From: Levilactobacillus koreensis JCM 16448
Lineage (GTDB): Bacteria > Bacillota > Bacilli > Lactobacillales > Lactobacillaceae
Assembly (NCBI RefSeq): GCF_001435525.1
Contig: NZ_AZDP01000033.1
Span: 1 to 56,702 of the forward strand
Direction: 5' to 3'
DNA: 56,702 nt
Below are positions 25,784-33,755 of the stretch, piece after piece. The notes under the pieces were generated by a model. The model saw nothing but the letters and a program-made list of their open reading frames with translations, did not search any database and had not been told where the DNA came from. Made by a program: the position numbers and the translations under genes. Numbering within the stretch: the stretch's first letter is position 1; each line of letters starts with the position of its first letter.

Positions 25784-27769
25784 TTAGAACCGGTTGAATC
25801 GCCGGCCGAAGTTACGTTCAAACGCTTGCGCCCGAACGATGAAGTTCATGTAGAGCTCATCAAATGGGGTGATCCAAGTGTCCTGAACCCGCGGCAAGGT
25901 CTGGTTCGCCCCGTCGTAGATTAGTTGCAGATAATAATCCCGGTTTCGGTCCGGTTCGACAGAAACCATGGCACTGTAAATGGCTTGTTTGCCGCGATGA
26001 CTGATTCGCGCAACCTTACCATGCAACATGATTTTTTCGTGGCGATACTCGAGCTGAAAGTCAGTCTTGTCACCTTCCTTAAGCTCAATACCGCTGTCTT
26101 CCGGCATGGTGAAGGCAATCCCACCTTCGGAAACATCTTCCGTGGTAAATGGATGCCATGTCTCGTCGCGACGAACTTGGCCTGAAATCTGACGGGTAAA
26201 CCGCTCGTTTTTTCGGTAGACCCGTCGTCCCATGGCAATAAATAAACACATACTCAAATTGATAAAGTGCATTAACAGCCAGAATGTAATAACACTCCCA
26301 ACCAGAATTTCCGAACCGTACTTCCCATAGTTGAATTTAATAATGGAAATTAGGGTAATCGCCCAGAGGAAGAAGTACGGAAGCATGTACAACCGGTCTT
26401 TAAAAGAAATCGTCACATTCTTTGACGTCACCTTAAACTTCTTAGCTTTAATCCCCAACGTTTCTAGTAAGACTGGGATGAAGAGGTACGGTGCAAAGAA
26501 GGTCTCCTGCACCTCACCCCAGCGTTCATTCCGAATCTTCCCGTTCGTTTCATGCATGCCTGAAGTATCCCCCATCACATAGTGAAGCAGGAAATACCCG
26601 GGCGCCCATACGACCATTAGCACCCAGAAATTGGCGTTAACCACTTGAATCTTGAAGAGGGCGTAGAGGATTGGCGCGGTAATGTAGACCATCCGCCGGA
26701 AAAATGCCCACCAGTAAAAGTAGGTGTTAATTAAAATTAGCCGATTGATCCAAGAGAGCTTGGGATTCGTAAAGATATGCAGGTTCCGACAGCTTTGAAT
26801 AACGCCTCGTGCCCAGCGGGTCCGCTGCTTAATGACCCCTTTTAAGTCAATTGGCGTGATCCCACTAGACTCAGGAACCTTCGTCGCCAGACTGATATAA
26901 CCTGCCATGTTCAACATGGTTCCGAGCTCGAAGTCTTCGGTAATGGTATCGGTCGGAAAGCCCCCAACCTCATCCACGGCCTTCCGTAAGAAGACCGCGT
27001 TGGAGCCCGTAAACAATGCCCGCTTATTCCCTCCATTAAGAACGTTAACGTCTCGAGAGAAGAAGTCTTGTTCGTTAGGAATCACCTTTTCAGAGAACAA
27101 ATTGAACTGGAAAATATCGGCATTATAAAAGCTTTGTGGTGTCTGCACGAAACCCAACGGTTCAGTATTGTCTGGGTCTTCTTCTAACTGCCGAAAGTTC
27201 TCTTGGAACAACGGTACCGTGGCATTTAGGAATCCTGAGAAGGGAATCATATCCGTATCAAAAATCACAAATAGTGGAGAATCTAACTTGGCCATCGTAC
27301 TGTTGATGTTCCCAGATTTGGCTTTCTTGTTATCGACCACCCCGGAATACCCTACGTGATAATGCTCTGCCAACGCCTTAACCTCTGGCCGGTTTCCATC
27401 GTCAGAAATAACGACGTGAACTTTACTCTTGTCCGGATAGTCAATAAAAGTGGCGGCATTCACTGTTTTCCGCAGCAATTCGACCTCTTCGTTATGGGTC
27501 ACGATAATTAAATCAACGTCAGGAACCGTTTGCTTCGGATCATAGTCTGGAATAGTAATGTCTTGCTTCTTCCGGGTGGCCAACATCCGGAAGAAAATCA
27601 GAATGAACCCGGTAAAGTTCGACAAAATTTCACTAATAACCAAGAGCAACGCAAAAATTAGCGTAAAAATATTAGCATGCCACGGGATGGTGAAGAACAC
27701 CCGCCACAATAAATAAATCACCGATAAAACGATGGCTAAAATGTAAACTGCTCGACGCTTATTAGACAT
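25784..27769 (-). CDS. BcsA-like processive glycosyltransferase with PilZ domain
   Basis: A 661-aa membrane GT2 synthase. Two N-terminal helices lead into a cellulose-synthase-type catalytic domain with ISDDGNRPE, DxD at D171/D173 (FDTDM), TEDFELG, and Q315-R-T-R-W319, the QxxRW signature of processive synthases. Several membrane helices follow, then a C-terminal PilZ domain with R519-KNE-R523 and D545-VSEGG, the RxxxR and D/NxSxxG residues that bind c-di-GMP. It should polymerise a polysaccharide from NDP-sugars and push it across the membrane when c-di-GMP is present. The start overlaps the end of the GT2-GtrA gene by 8 bases. No BcsB, BcsZ or diguanylate cyclase gene is in the window. Confidence 0.92.
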   Translation of the reverse strand: MSNKRRAVYILAIVLSVIYLLWRVFFTIPWHANIFTLIFALLLVISEILSNFTGFILIFFRMLATRKKQDITIPDYDPKQTVPDVDLIIVTHNEEVELLRKTVNAATFIDYPDKSKVHVVISDDGNRPEVKALAEHYHVGYSGVVDNKKAKSGNINSTMAKLDSPLFVIFDTDMIPFSGFLNATVPLFQENFRQLEEDPDNTEPLGFVQTPQSFYNADIFQFNLFSEKVIPNEQDFFSRDVNVLNGGNKRALFTGSNAVFLRKAVDEVGGFPTDTITEDFELGTMLNMAGYISLATKVPESSGITPIDLKGVIKQRTRWARGVIQSCRNLHIFTNPKLSWINRLILINTYFYWWAFFRRMVYITAPILYALFKIQVVNANFWVLMVVWAPGYFLLHYVMGDTSGMHETNGKIRNERWGEVQETFFAPYLFIPVLLETLGIKAKKFKVTSKNVTISFKDRLYMLPYFFLWAITLISIIKFNYGKYGSEILVGSVITFWLLMHFINLSMCLFIAMGRRVYRKNERFTRQISGQVRRDETWHPFTTEDVSEGGIAFTMPEDSGIELKEGDKTDFQLEYRHEKIMLHGKVARISHRGKQAIYSAMVSVEPDRNRDYYLQLIYDGANQTLPRVQDTWITPFDELYMNFIVRAQAFERNFGRRFNRF

Positions 27770-28835
27770 GCTGTCCCTCTTTGAAAATCAAATTCTTTTG
27801 AATGTAGTAACTAATCAGAAATAAGCAGAAGTCCCCCAACATTTTCGCAACCGTTGGGGCCCAGTGCGCTGAACCGAATGGTAATAAAACGGTTAACCCA
27901 TGCGTCAGGTAGCCAGACGCAACTGTCTGCACGGCTAGTAACGCGCCATATTTTAACAACGTTTGCTCACCGGCATTACCGAATACCATGTGACGATTCA
28001 ACAGGTAATTGACGATTGCCGACAACAATCGGGCAATCACCGTGGCCACCATAATGGTCCGCAACGAATGATTGCCGATGAGGCTCATTAGCAAGGTGAA
28101 CAAACCAATGTCCACCAAAAACGACATCAAGCCACTCGCCGAGAACTTTAGGAAACGTGAGTAAATGGCAACTGAATCCCGAATAACCCGGAAATGCGAC
28201 GAGGAGTTGCCGTCGAGATAAATCGTCGGAATCGGCTGCTCGCTAATCGTAACGTGATACTTCTTGGCTTCTAGTAACATATCAAATTCAAATTCAAACC
28301 GTTCGCCAGGAAAAGTAACTAACCGGTGAACGTAGCTCATTGGAATGACCCGCAATCCCGTCTGGGTATCGCTGATCGTTTGATGCGTGATCAACCGCAC
28401 CAGGCCATCCGTTAACAGATTGCCAAACCGACTCCGAAACGGAATGTCCTCCGTAAACTTACGGGCACCAATGACCAAATCTCCTGGCCGCTGCTCAGCT
28501 AGTGTTAAACATTTTTCCAAAGCCGCTACCGTATGCTGGCCGTCGGAGTCCATGGTCGCAATCCCCGTTACTGGCGTGGCTTGATCGAGATAAAACTGGA
28601 AACCAGTCTTCAAAGCCGCACCCTTCCCGCGATTATGGTCGTGATGTAGCACGTGTAATCGTGAGTCGTGCATGCTTTCAATTTGCTTAAAGATGAGCTG
28701 ATGCGCTGCGCTACTCCCATCATCAACTATCAGAATCGTTGAAATTGGCCCGTTGCTAACCAGTAACTGGCGCAACAGGTCGATTAATTTTTGATCCGGA
28801 TTAAGTGCCGGAATGAGTACACCAAAGGTTTGCAT
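27762..28835 (-). CDS. GT2 glycosyltransferase fused to GtrA-like membrane domain
   Basis: A 357-aa fusion. Residues 1-220 are a DPM1/GtrB-type GT2 domain (VLIPALNPDQ, IVDDGSSAAHQ, DHNRGKGAALKTGF, MDSDGQHT with DxD); residues about 230-357 contain four helices of the GtrA family (FSASGLMSFLVDIGLF, LLNRHMVFGN, QKNLIF). Such proteins load a sugar on undecaprenyl phosphate and help move it across the membrane for use outside. It is the first gene of the four-gene operon, overlapping the PilZ synthase start. A lipid-linked donor made here would be used by the GT-C-like products downstream. Confidence 0.92.
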   Translation of the reverse strand: MQTFGVLIPALNPDQKLIDLLRQLLVSNGPISTILIVDDGSSAAHQLIFKQIESMHDSRLHVLHHDHNRGKGAALKTGFQFYLDQATPVTGIATMDSDGQHTVAALEKCLTLAEQRPGDLVIGARKFTEDIPFRSRFGNLLTDGLVRLITHQTISDTQTGLRVIPMSYVHRLVTFPGERFEFEFDMLLEAKKYHVTISEQPIPTIYLDGNSSSHFRVIRDSVAIYSRFLKFSASGLMSFLVDIGLFTLLMSLIGNHSLRTIMVATVIARLLSAIVNYLLNRHMVFGNAGEQTLLKYGALLAVQTVASGYLTHGLTVLLPFGSAHWAPTVAKMLGDFCLFLISYYIQKNLIFKEGQHV

Positions 28836-29218
28836 ATCTATTTCCCCTGAAAGCCGAGGCGCTATATAAACACTAAACCTCGTTAATTAATTCTAAATAA
28901 AAATAGAATTGTTTTTCATATGTAAGTCTACATACATGTTATAACAAAATATGAAAAGCGCCTAACGTTTCTGGACACTCTCGGCAGACTGGGTAGCCCA
29001 ATAATCCCCTATAATCAATCCCGAATCATCAGTTAATCAACGCGTTTTAATTTCGTTATTGGGGACAATGGTTTTATGCACGAACGATGCTTAGTTCCGT
29101 ACTGCTACTCAAGATTTTCCCTAAGGTTAGTCTTTCATCTTAAAATATAGTTCTCATTATATTATCTATGCTGTTTACCATTGACTGGGGTGACATTGTC
29201 ACTGGCCCGTTGTAAACA
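28836..29218. promoter_or_regulatory. Upstream region of polysaccharide operon with palindromes
   Basis: AT-rich 380 bases. AATTCTA-N8-TAGAATT (28889-28910) and ATGTA-AGTC-TACAT (28920-28933) are perfect palindromes close to the operon start and are candidate operators. TATAAC-like -10 sequence exists on the minus strand near 28938-28945. The rest, towards 29218, shows nothing recognised. Confidence 0.4.
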
Positions 29219-29253
29219 AAAAGTGAGCCCGAGATATAATCTCCGACTCACTC
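29219..29253 (-). terminator. Terminator of the 120-aa acidic protein gene
   Basis: Minus-strand AGTGAGTCGGAGAT and ATCTCGGGCTCACT pair around ATA-rich loop and run into TTTTTG. It lies 18 bases after the stop. Confidence 0.87.
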
Positions 29254-29271
29254 TTATTTCCAAGTAACGAA

Positions 29272-29634
29272 TTAGTAGGTTGTTTGTTGAACCTCGTTAT
29301 TTACAATCTTTTCATCCAGAGCGTCAGCCAGGTCGTGCAAAGCTTCGTCTCTAGTCTTGACAATATCCATGTTGAAGATAACGGAATCGATATCCCCACC
29401 AGCGAAATCAAATTGTTCGAAGTAAACGTACGGGTCATGGTCATCGTCGTCGTTTAAGAAATGCTTAGTTACAGCATCAGATAGCGCGGTTGCCCAGGCT
29501 AAATCTGCCATCTTTGGTAGGTCTTTTTTCGTCACATACCCCGGATCAAGAATCAACTTCGCTGCCTTTTCAACGTCTTCTGTTGGAATGTCAACGGTTT
29601 CTGTTGCTGCTTTTTCCTTTGGTGTATCTGCCAT
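29272..29634 (-). CDS. Small acidic cytoplasmic protein, unknown function
   Basis: A 120-aa hydrophilic protein without signal peptide or membrane segment. It is strongly acidic (HFLNDDDDHDPYVYFEQFDF; DALDEKIVNNE) and begins with a Thr/Glu-rich flexible stretch (MADTPKEKAATETVDIPTED). I do not recognise the family. ATG 29634 follows AAAGGAG by 8 bases, whereas the longer reading starts upstream of that site. It has its own terminator and is divergent from the CNNM/CorC gene, sharing the 210-base region between them. Such proteins in lactobacilli are often stress or stationary-phase induced, but nothing in the sequence shows this. Confidence 0.75.
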   Translation of the reverse strand: MADTPKEKAATETVDIPTEDVEKAAKLILDPGYVTKKDLPKMADLAWATALSDAVTKHFLNDDDDHDPYVYFEQFDFAGGDIDSVIFNMDIVKTRDEALHDLADALDEKIVNNEVQQTTY

Positions 29635-29771
29635 AATCAAAATCTCCTTTGATGTTACTAAAGTCAAGTCTAGTCCTTTTTGGTCAAAACGTTAAGCAAT
29701 CCATTCTTTCTCTGACTTTTTTCGTCTGTTCGGTTGCTAAGCGAACTTAGAAAGGGTAGAATTTGCTACAA

Positions 29772-29809
29772 TTCACCCCCTGTGAAAAGGCGGTGAGACG
29801 CGCTATAAT
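29772..29809 (+). promoter_or_regulatory. Promoter of the CNNM/CorC gene
   Basis: TATAAT at 29804-29809 with TGTGAA 17 bp upstream. TTCAC-CCCCT-GTGAA (29772-29786) is an inverted repeat overlapping that -35 and could be an operator. Confidence 0.5.
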
Positions 29810-29844
29810 AAAGAGATAGAACGATATGAAATGAGGAATGATGT

Positions 29845-31221
29845 GTGGATAGCGGTCAGATAGTTGTGAATCTAATTATTATTTTAATTACCTTCTTTTT
29901 TGCAGCTTTCTTTGTTGCCTGCGAGTTTGCTTTAGTTCAGACGCGTCCAAGTGCTTTGGAAGAAAAGATTGCGGCATTGGACAAGCCATCGACTAAGCTT
30001 AATCGGGCCATGAAAATGGTCACCAATTTAAATGAATATTTATCAACGACACAAGTGGGGGTCTCCCTCGCCGGAATTATCTTAGGGTGGATCGGGGAAA
30101 CGTTCTTCGTTGACCTATTGCTTGGCGGAATCGCCCCCGCCCACTTGAACACGGCCACGGCACACACGCTCAGTGTGATTGTCGGGGTACTGCTGTTAAC
30201 TTATTTAGAAGTTGTCTTTACCGAAATTGTACCTAAGAACATTTCTATCGACATGCCAATGAAGGTATTGATGCTCATCGTCACACCATTGCACTACTGC
30301 CACGTCTTGTTTTACCCGTTCGTCTGGTTGCTCAACACCAGTGCTTCCGGGGTCGTCAAAATGATGGGGTTAAAAGTCGCTAATGAAAGTGACGAAGTCT
30401 TCTCTCAAGCTGAAATTTTAAACCTTTCGCGGAGTGCCGTGGAGGGCGGCGAGCTGGAAAAGAACGACTTGGTCTACATGCAACGGGCCTTCGAGCTAAA
30501 CGACAAGGTTGCCAAGGATATCATGATCGACCGGACTCAATTGATCGTCATCGACATCACATCCAACGTTAAAGAAGCGTTGACGGTTTATTTACAGGAA
30601 CGCTTCAGTCGGTTGCCCGTGGTCGCTGACAACGATAAGGATAAAATCCTCGGTTACGTTTACAACTACGACCTGATTCGCCAACAGCAAGTTGACTCGC
30701 ACGTTCGCGTGGACAAACTAATTCGGGACATCTCGACAACGCCAGAAACAACGCCGATTACCCAAGTCTTGCAACAAATGATCAAGAAACGGACTCCTAT
30801 CGTCGTCGTTGTTGATGAATATGGTGGGACTTCTGGGATCATTACCGACAAGGATATTTATGAAGAGTTGTTCGGGACTGTCCGCGATGAAATTGACGAT
30901 GCGAATGATCAGTATATCTTCAAGCAACCTAGTGGCACGTTCCAGGTCAACGGGAAGATGACGACTTACGATTTCGAACGGTACTTCAACGTTGATATCA
31001 AAGAGTTTGAGTCAACTGAAACCGTCACGATGGCCGGCTACATCATCGATAATTATCCTGAGGTGAAGGTCAACGACGTGATTCATTTGGAAAACTTCGA
31101 CCTGAAGATTCTCGATTACGAAAACTCGTTCATCAACTGGTTGGAAGTCACGGTCAATCCGCCACGGAAGCAGATTGAATTCCACGACCCCGATGACAAG
31201 GATGACAACAAAGATAACTGA
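29845..31221 (+). CDS. CNNM/CorC-family membrane protein with CBS pair
   Basis: A 458-aa protein of the HlyC/CorC (CNNM, UPF0053) family. The N-terminal CNNM domain (about 1-200) has four hydrophobic segments with FFVACEFALVQTRPS; a CBS pair spans about 215-340 (DRTQLIVIDI, VVVVDEYGGTSGIITDKDI with the family-typical EYGGTSG); the CorC_HlyC domain closes the protein (about 355-445, VNGKMTTYDFERYFN). Relatives are implicated in Mg2+ or other cation efflux, with nucleotide sensing by the CBS domains. The start is GTG 29845 after GAGG. An Asp/Lys-rich tail ends it and a terminator follows at once. Confidence 0.94.
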   Translation: MDSGQIVVNLIIILITFFFAAFFVACEFALVQTRPSALEEKIAALDKPSTKLNRAMKMVTNLNEYLSTTQVGVSLAGIILGWIGETFFVDLLLGGIAPAHLNTATAHTLSVIVGVLLLTYLEVVFTEIVPKNISIDMPMKVLMLIVTPLHYCHVLFYPFVWLLNTSASGVVKMMGLKVANESDEVFSQAEILNLSRSAVEGGELEKNDLVYMQRAFELNDKVAKDIMIDRTQLIVIDITSNVKEALTVYLQERFSRLPVVADNDKDKILGYVYNYDLIRQQQVDSHVRVDKLIRDISTTPETTPITQVLQQMIKKRTPIVVVVDEYGGTSGIITDKDIYEELFGTVRDEIDDANDQYIFKQPSGTFQVNGKMTTYDFERYFNVDIKEFESTETVTMAGYIIDNYPEVKVNDVIHLENFDLKILDYENSFINWLEVTVNPPRKQIEFHDPDDKDDNKDN

Positions 31222-31228
31222 AGATAAA

Positions 31229-31268
31229 TGACTCCCACTACTCCCAATCGAGTGGTGGGAGTTTTTTT
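31229..31268 (+). terminator. Terminator of the CNNM/CorC gene
   Basis: ACTCCCAC and GTGGTGGGAGT pair around a 13-nt loop and are followed by eight T. Confidence 0.92.
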
Positions 31269-31271
31269 GGC

Positions 31272-31302
31272 AAAAAAAGAGCGTACCACCTAAGTAGCAC
31301 GC
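31272..31302 (-). terminator. Terminator of the small membrane protein pair
   Basis: Minus-strand GCGTGCTAC and GTGGTACGC form a 9-bp stem with two G-U pairs and a TTAG loop, followed by a T-run. Confidence 0.7.
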
Positions 31303-31316
31303 CACATTCTCAAATT

Positions 31317-31508
31317 TTACTTCGTTACTTTCTTTGCGCCGAACAAGCCCTTGAATACGTAGTAAAGCCCACCAACGACTAAGGCTAGTGAGACCCACCA
31401 GAAGACGCTCGTTAACCGGACCGGCATGATATCCCAGACCATCAGCAACAAGATCAACACACCGCTCCAAAAATCGACGGATTTATAAAAATGGCTATTA
31501 AACATCAT
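31317..31508 (-). CDS. Small membrane protein, second of a related pair
   Basis: A 63-aa protein with two hydrophobic helices (FWSGVLILLLMVWDI; VFWWVSLALVVGGLYYVF) and a basic end, GLFGAKKVTK. Its start, FNSHFYKSVDFWSG, matches the neighbour's NRFFYRSGDFWAG, so the two are paralogues. ATG 31508 lies 10 bases after AAGGAG; ATG 31505 is also possible. The first codons overlap the last 11 bases of the upstream gene, so translation is coupled. Family not recognised; two-helix proteins of this kind may be small envelope-stress or subunit proteins. Confidence 0.78.
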   Translation of the reverse strand: MMFNSHFYKSVDFWSGVLILLLMVWDIMPVRLTSVFWWVSLALVVGGLYYVFKGLFGAKKVTK

Positions 31509-31713
31509 GCTTTTTATGCTCCTTGTCATCCGTTGACCGACTGTTGGTCAATCCGCGAAACAGTTCGTAGATGCCCACCATCATTAACGCAACGGAAAAT
31601 ATCCAATAAAAAAAGTCAGTTGCAATCGGTGATAATCCCCAAAAACCAACAATCAATGCTACCAAGCCAGCCCAAAAATCACCGGATCGGTAAAAAAATC
31701 GGTTAATGCGCAT
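31498..31713 (-). CDS. Small membrane protein, first of a related pair
   Basis: A 71-aa protein with two hydrophobic helices (FWAGLVALIVGFWGLSP; FFYWIFSVALMMVGIYELF) and a charged His/Lys/Asp tail (STDDKEHKKHDV). It shares the FYRS-DFW-G start and helix pattern with the 63-aa product that overlaps its end. The ribosome site GTAGGAGGAC is 8 bases upstream, and this site together with flanking leader sequence is duplicated 66 bases further upstream. The function is unknown; the pair arose by tandem duplication and has since diverged. Confidence 0.8.
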   Translation of the reverse strand: MRINRFFYRSGDFWAGLVALIVGFWGLSPIATDFFYWIFSVALMMVGIYELFRGLTNSRSTDDKEHKKHDV

Positions 31714-31720
31714 CTAACCT

Positions 31721-31822
31721 GTCCTCCTACCCCTACGAATCGGTGGCTCCCACACCTCACAACTCAATCTTTACAATCTTTACACAGTCCTCCTACCCCT
31801 ACGAATCGGTGGCTCCCACACC
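31721..31822. repeat. 36-bp perfect direct repeat upstream of small membrane genes
   Basis: A 36-base sequence at 31721-31756 recurs without change at 31787-31822, giving a 66-bp period. Each copy contains GTCCTCC, the reverse complement of the AGGAGG ribosome site. Only the copy nearest the ATG is placed to act in translation. Confidence 0.95.
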
Positions 31823-31916
31823 ACTCTTGTTCATTATATGACTAATTTTGGCCAAACAACAACCCTTCCTAAATTAATTTCCATCTCGATTATTGCATGG
31901 ATGACTCAACTTAACA

Positions 31917-31946
31917 TTGACACTCTCCTGAAAACAACCGCATAAT
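31917..31946 (+). promoter_or_regulatory. Promoter of the AEC transporter
   Basis: TTGACA and CATAAT are 18 bp apart, about 38 bases before the start codon. Confidence 0.6.
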
Positions 31947-31983
31947 AATCCTGGTTGGTCATTTTCAGAAAGAAGGGTGCCCA

Positions 31984-32913
31984 ATGGATATGGGACAATT
32001 AACCAGCCAGATTACGCTAATGTTTGTTTTAATGGCTGTCGGTTTACTCATCAACAAGCTAGGCTTCATGCACGGCCAGACCGCCACCGACCTCACGAAC
32101 ATCTTACTTTACGTGGTGTCGCCCTGCCTCATCATCAACGCCTTTGAACAACGCTTTTCTACGAGTCGCTTACAGGCTCTAGCTTGGGTCATGCTCGGTA
32201 TTCTCATCACATATGGCATCATGGTCATTGTTACCAACCTCGTTTTCAAACGCGTCGCCGACGTCAACTTACGACGCATCGCGCGGTTCGGTTCCGTCTA
32301 CTCCAACGCCGGCTTCATGGGCGTCCCGCTCGCCAGTGCCCTCTTTGGCAGCACCGGTGTTTTCTTCGCGGTGGCCTCGCTAGCTGGCTTCAATATTTTC
32401 TGTTGGACGCACGGTATCGCCCTCTTTACACCGCACCAGGCGAACGATCGACACATTAACTGGCATCAAATTCTCTTAAACCCCAACATCGTCGCCATTG
32501 CGGTCGGCCTAATCGTCTTCGTCAGCGGCATCCACCTGCCCAGTCTACTCAACCAGACCATCACCTATATCAGCTCGATCAACACGCCGCTGTCCATGAT
32601 TGTCATCGGGAACAGCTTGGCCGCGGTTAAATTGAACCGTCACACGCTCGACCACAGACTGTGGGGACCACTCTTACTCCGAAATTTACTCTTTCCAATC
32701 ATCATGCTCCTCATTCTAAAACTATTCGGTGTTCAAGGTGTCCCGCTTTACACCACAGTACTGATGGGTGCCTGTCCGGTTGCCGGCAACGTGGTTCTCT
32801 TTACCCTGCAAGCCCATGGCGACACAAGTCCAGCCGTCACACTGATGAGCCTATCAACGATTCTTTGCCTGGTCACCATCCCGTTAATTTTCACCCTGAG
32901 CAATCTGCTTTGA
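31984..32913 (+). CDS. AEC-family transporter
   Basis: A 309-aa membrane protein with about ten hydrophobic segments, belonging to the auxin efflux carrier (AEC) family. Visible family features are the first half start MAVGLLINKLGFM, TNILLYVVSPCLIINAFE and the mid-protein SVYSNAGFMGVPLASALFG, which is the strongly conserved N-A-G-FMG-P motif, then LSMIVIGNSLA in the second half. Bacterial members include malate and other organic-acid permeases, so an organic anion is a fair guess. ATG 31984 follows AAGAAGGG. It appears monocistronic. Confidence 0.93.
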   Translation: MDMGQLTSQITLMFVLMAVGLLINKLGFMHGQTATDLTNILLYVVSPCLIINAFEQRFSTSRLQALAWVMLGILITYGIMVIVTNLVFKRVADVNLRRIARFGSVYSNAGFMGVPLASALFGSTGVFFAVASLAGFNIFCWTHGIALFTPHQANDRHINWHQILLNPNIVAIAVGLIVFVSGIHLPSLLNQTITYISSINTPLSMIVIGNSLAAVKLNRHTLDHRLWGPLLLRNLLFPIIMLLILKLFGVQGVPLYTTVLMGACPVAGNVVLFTLQAHGDTSPAVTLMSLSTILCLVTIPLIFTLSNLL

Positions 32914-33040
32914 CGCTTAAATTAGTTGGCCTAAAGCCTCACTGATCCTCCATCTCAATTCACTTCATTTAAAATCGACCTATCTTCCCGCGTAATTCCA
33001 ACCGATTATAAATAGTATAATAGCGACTTTTTTTACAGTG

Positions 33041-33068
33041 TTGAATAGTTGCCATTTAACTGTATAAT
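33041..33068 (+). promoter_or_regulatory. Promoter of the secreted 170-aa protein
   Basis: TTGAAT and TATAAT are 16 bp apart, 25 bases upstream of the start codon's leader region with AAAGGGGTGAT. Confidence 0.65.
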
Positions 33069-33092
33069 TGTGCTAAAGGGGTGATTTAGCTT

Positions 33093-33605
33093 ATGAAGCT
33101 TAAATTTAATCTACTATTGGGGATCATTGCCATGTTGTCCGTCGTCATCAGCGGATCGACCGCTCTGGCCAAACAAACAGCCACGACGGTTCCGACAGCA
33201 CTACGGGGAACCTGGACACAGTACCATCCATCAGAAAAAATCTACACGGTCATTCAGATTAAACCACACAGTATCAGCTACCACTTGGAAAAGCACGGTA
33301 AACGTGTGGGGGGTAAACCCGCTGTTTTTACGTTCAAATCCAAAGGTTATCACCGACTCGTCGTCAAGCGTTTCAATCACCCAAACGCCCAACCGAGTTA
33401 TCGGTTTAACACTGCCCGTCACTACTACGACCAGTTGCCACAAATGTGGATCGGCCACCAAACCATCAAGGGTCACCGTTACCGCGTCCTCAAGACCTAC
33501 GAAAAACGGGGGCATCGGGTAGGTATCTTTACACCGAAAAAGATGACGGTCGATGCTACCTACGACTACGGGACGCAACGACCCACATCATTCATTGGTC
33601 ACTAG
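33093..33605 (+). CDS. Secreted basic protein, unknown function
   Basis: A 170-aa protein with a Sec signal peptide (MKLKFNLLLGIIAMLSVVIS then GSTALA-K, cleavage about residue 27) and a mature part rich in His, Tyr, Arg and Lys (YHLEKHGKRVGG, HHQ-rich YRFNTARHYYDQLP). LRGTWTQYHPSEKIYTVIQI near residues 38-57 resembles the opening of small lipocalin-like secreted proteins found in lactobacilli, but I cannot name the family. ATG 33093 follows AAAGGGGTGA. It is monocistronic with its own promoter and terminator and is expected in the cell wall or medium. Confidence 0.78.
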   Translation: MKLKFNLLLGIIAMLSVVISGSTALAKQTATTVPTALRGTWTQYHPSEKIYTVIQIKPHSISYHLEKHGKRVGGKPAVFTFKSKGYHRLVVKRFNHPNAQPSYRFNTARHYYDQLPQMWIGHQTIKGHRYRVLKTYEKRGHRVGIFTPKKMTVDATYDYGTQRPTSFIGH

Positions 33606-33677
33606 GCTGGCAATTGCGGAATTGTGCTACGTCCAACCTGATAACTAGTTTTGAAGGACTTACGACCCAACTTCCTA

Positions 33678-33728
33678 AAAAAGACGGTATCACCAGTTCT
33701 CATCGAGAGCTTGGTAATACCGTCTTTA
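33678..33728. terminator. Terminator between secreted protein and DHA2 exporter
   Basis: AAAGACGGTATCACCA and TGGTAATACCGTCTTT with inner TCTC/GAGA pairing form a long stem usable on both strands. Confidence 0.85.
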
Positions 33729-33755
33729 ATATATCCTTTACAAGTCAATTATCAT

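Noticed and set aside
31764-31786. CTTTACAATCTTTACA occurs here and again near 42427-42442, suggesting a shared operator
   Set aside because: The second site lies between two converging gene ends next to a terminator, not before any gene, and the sequence is low in complexity. Two direct TGTAAAG words 9 bp apart do not match the WalR spacing of 11 bp.
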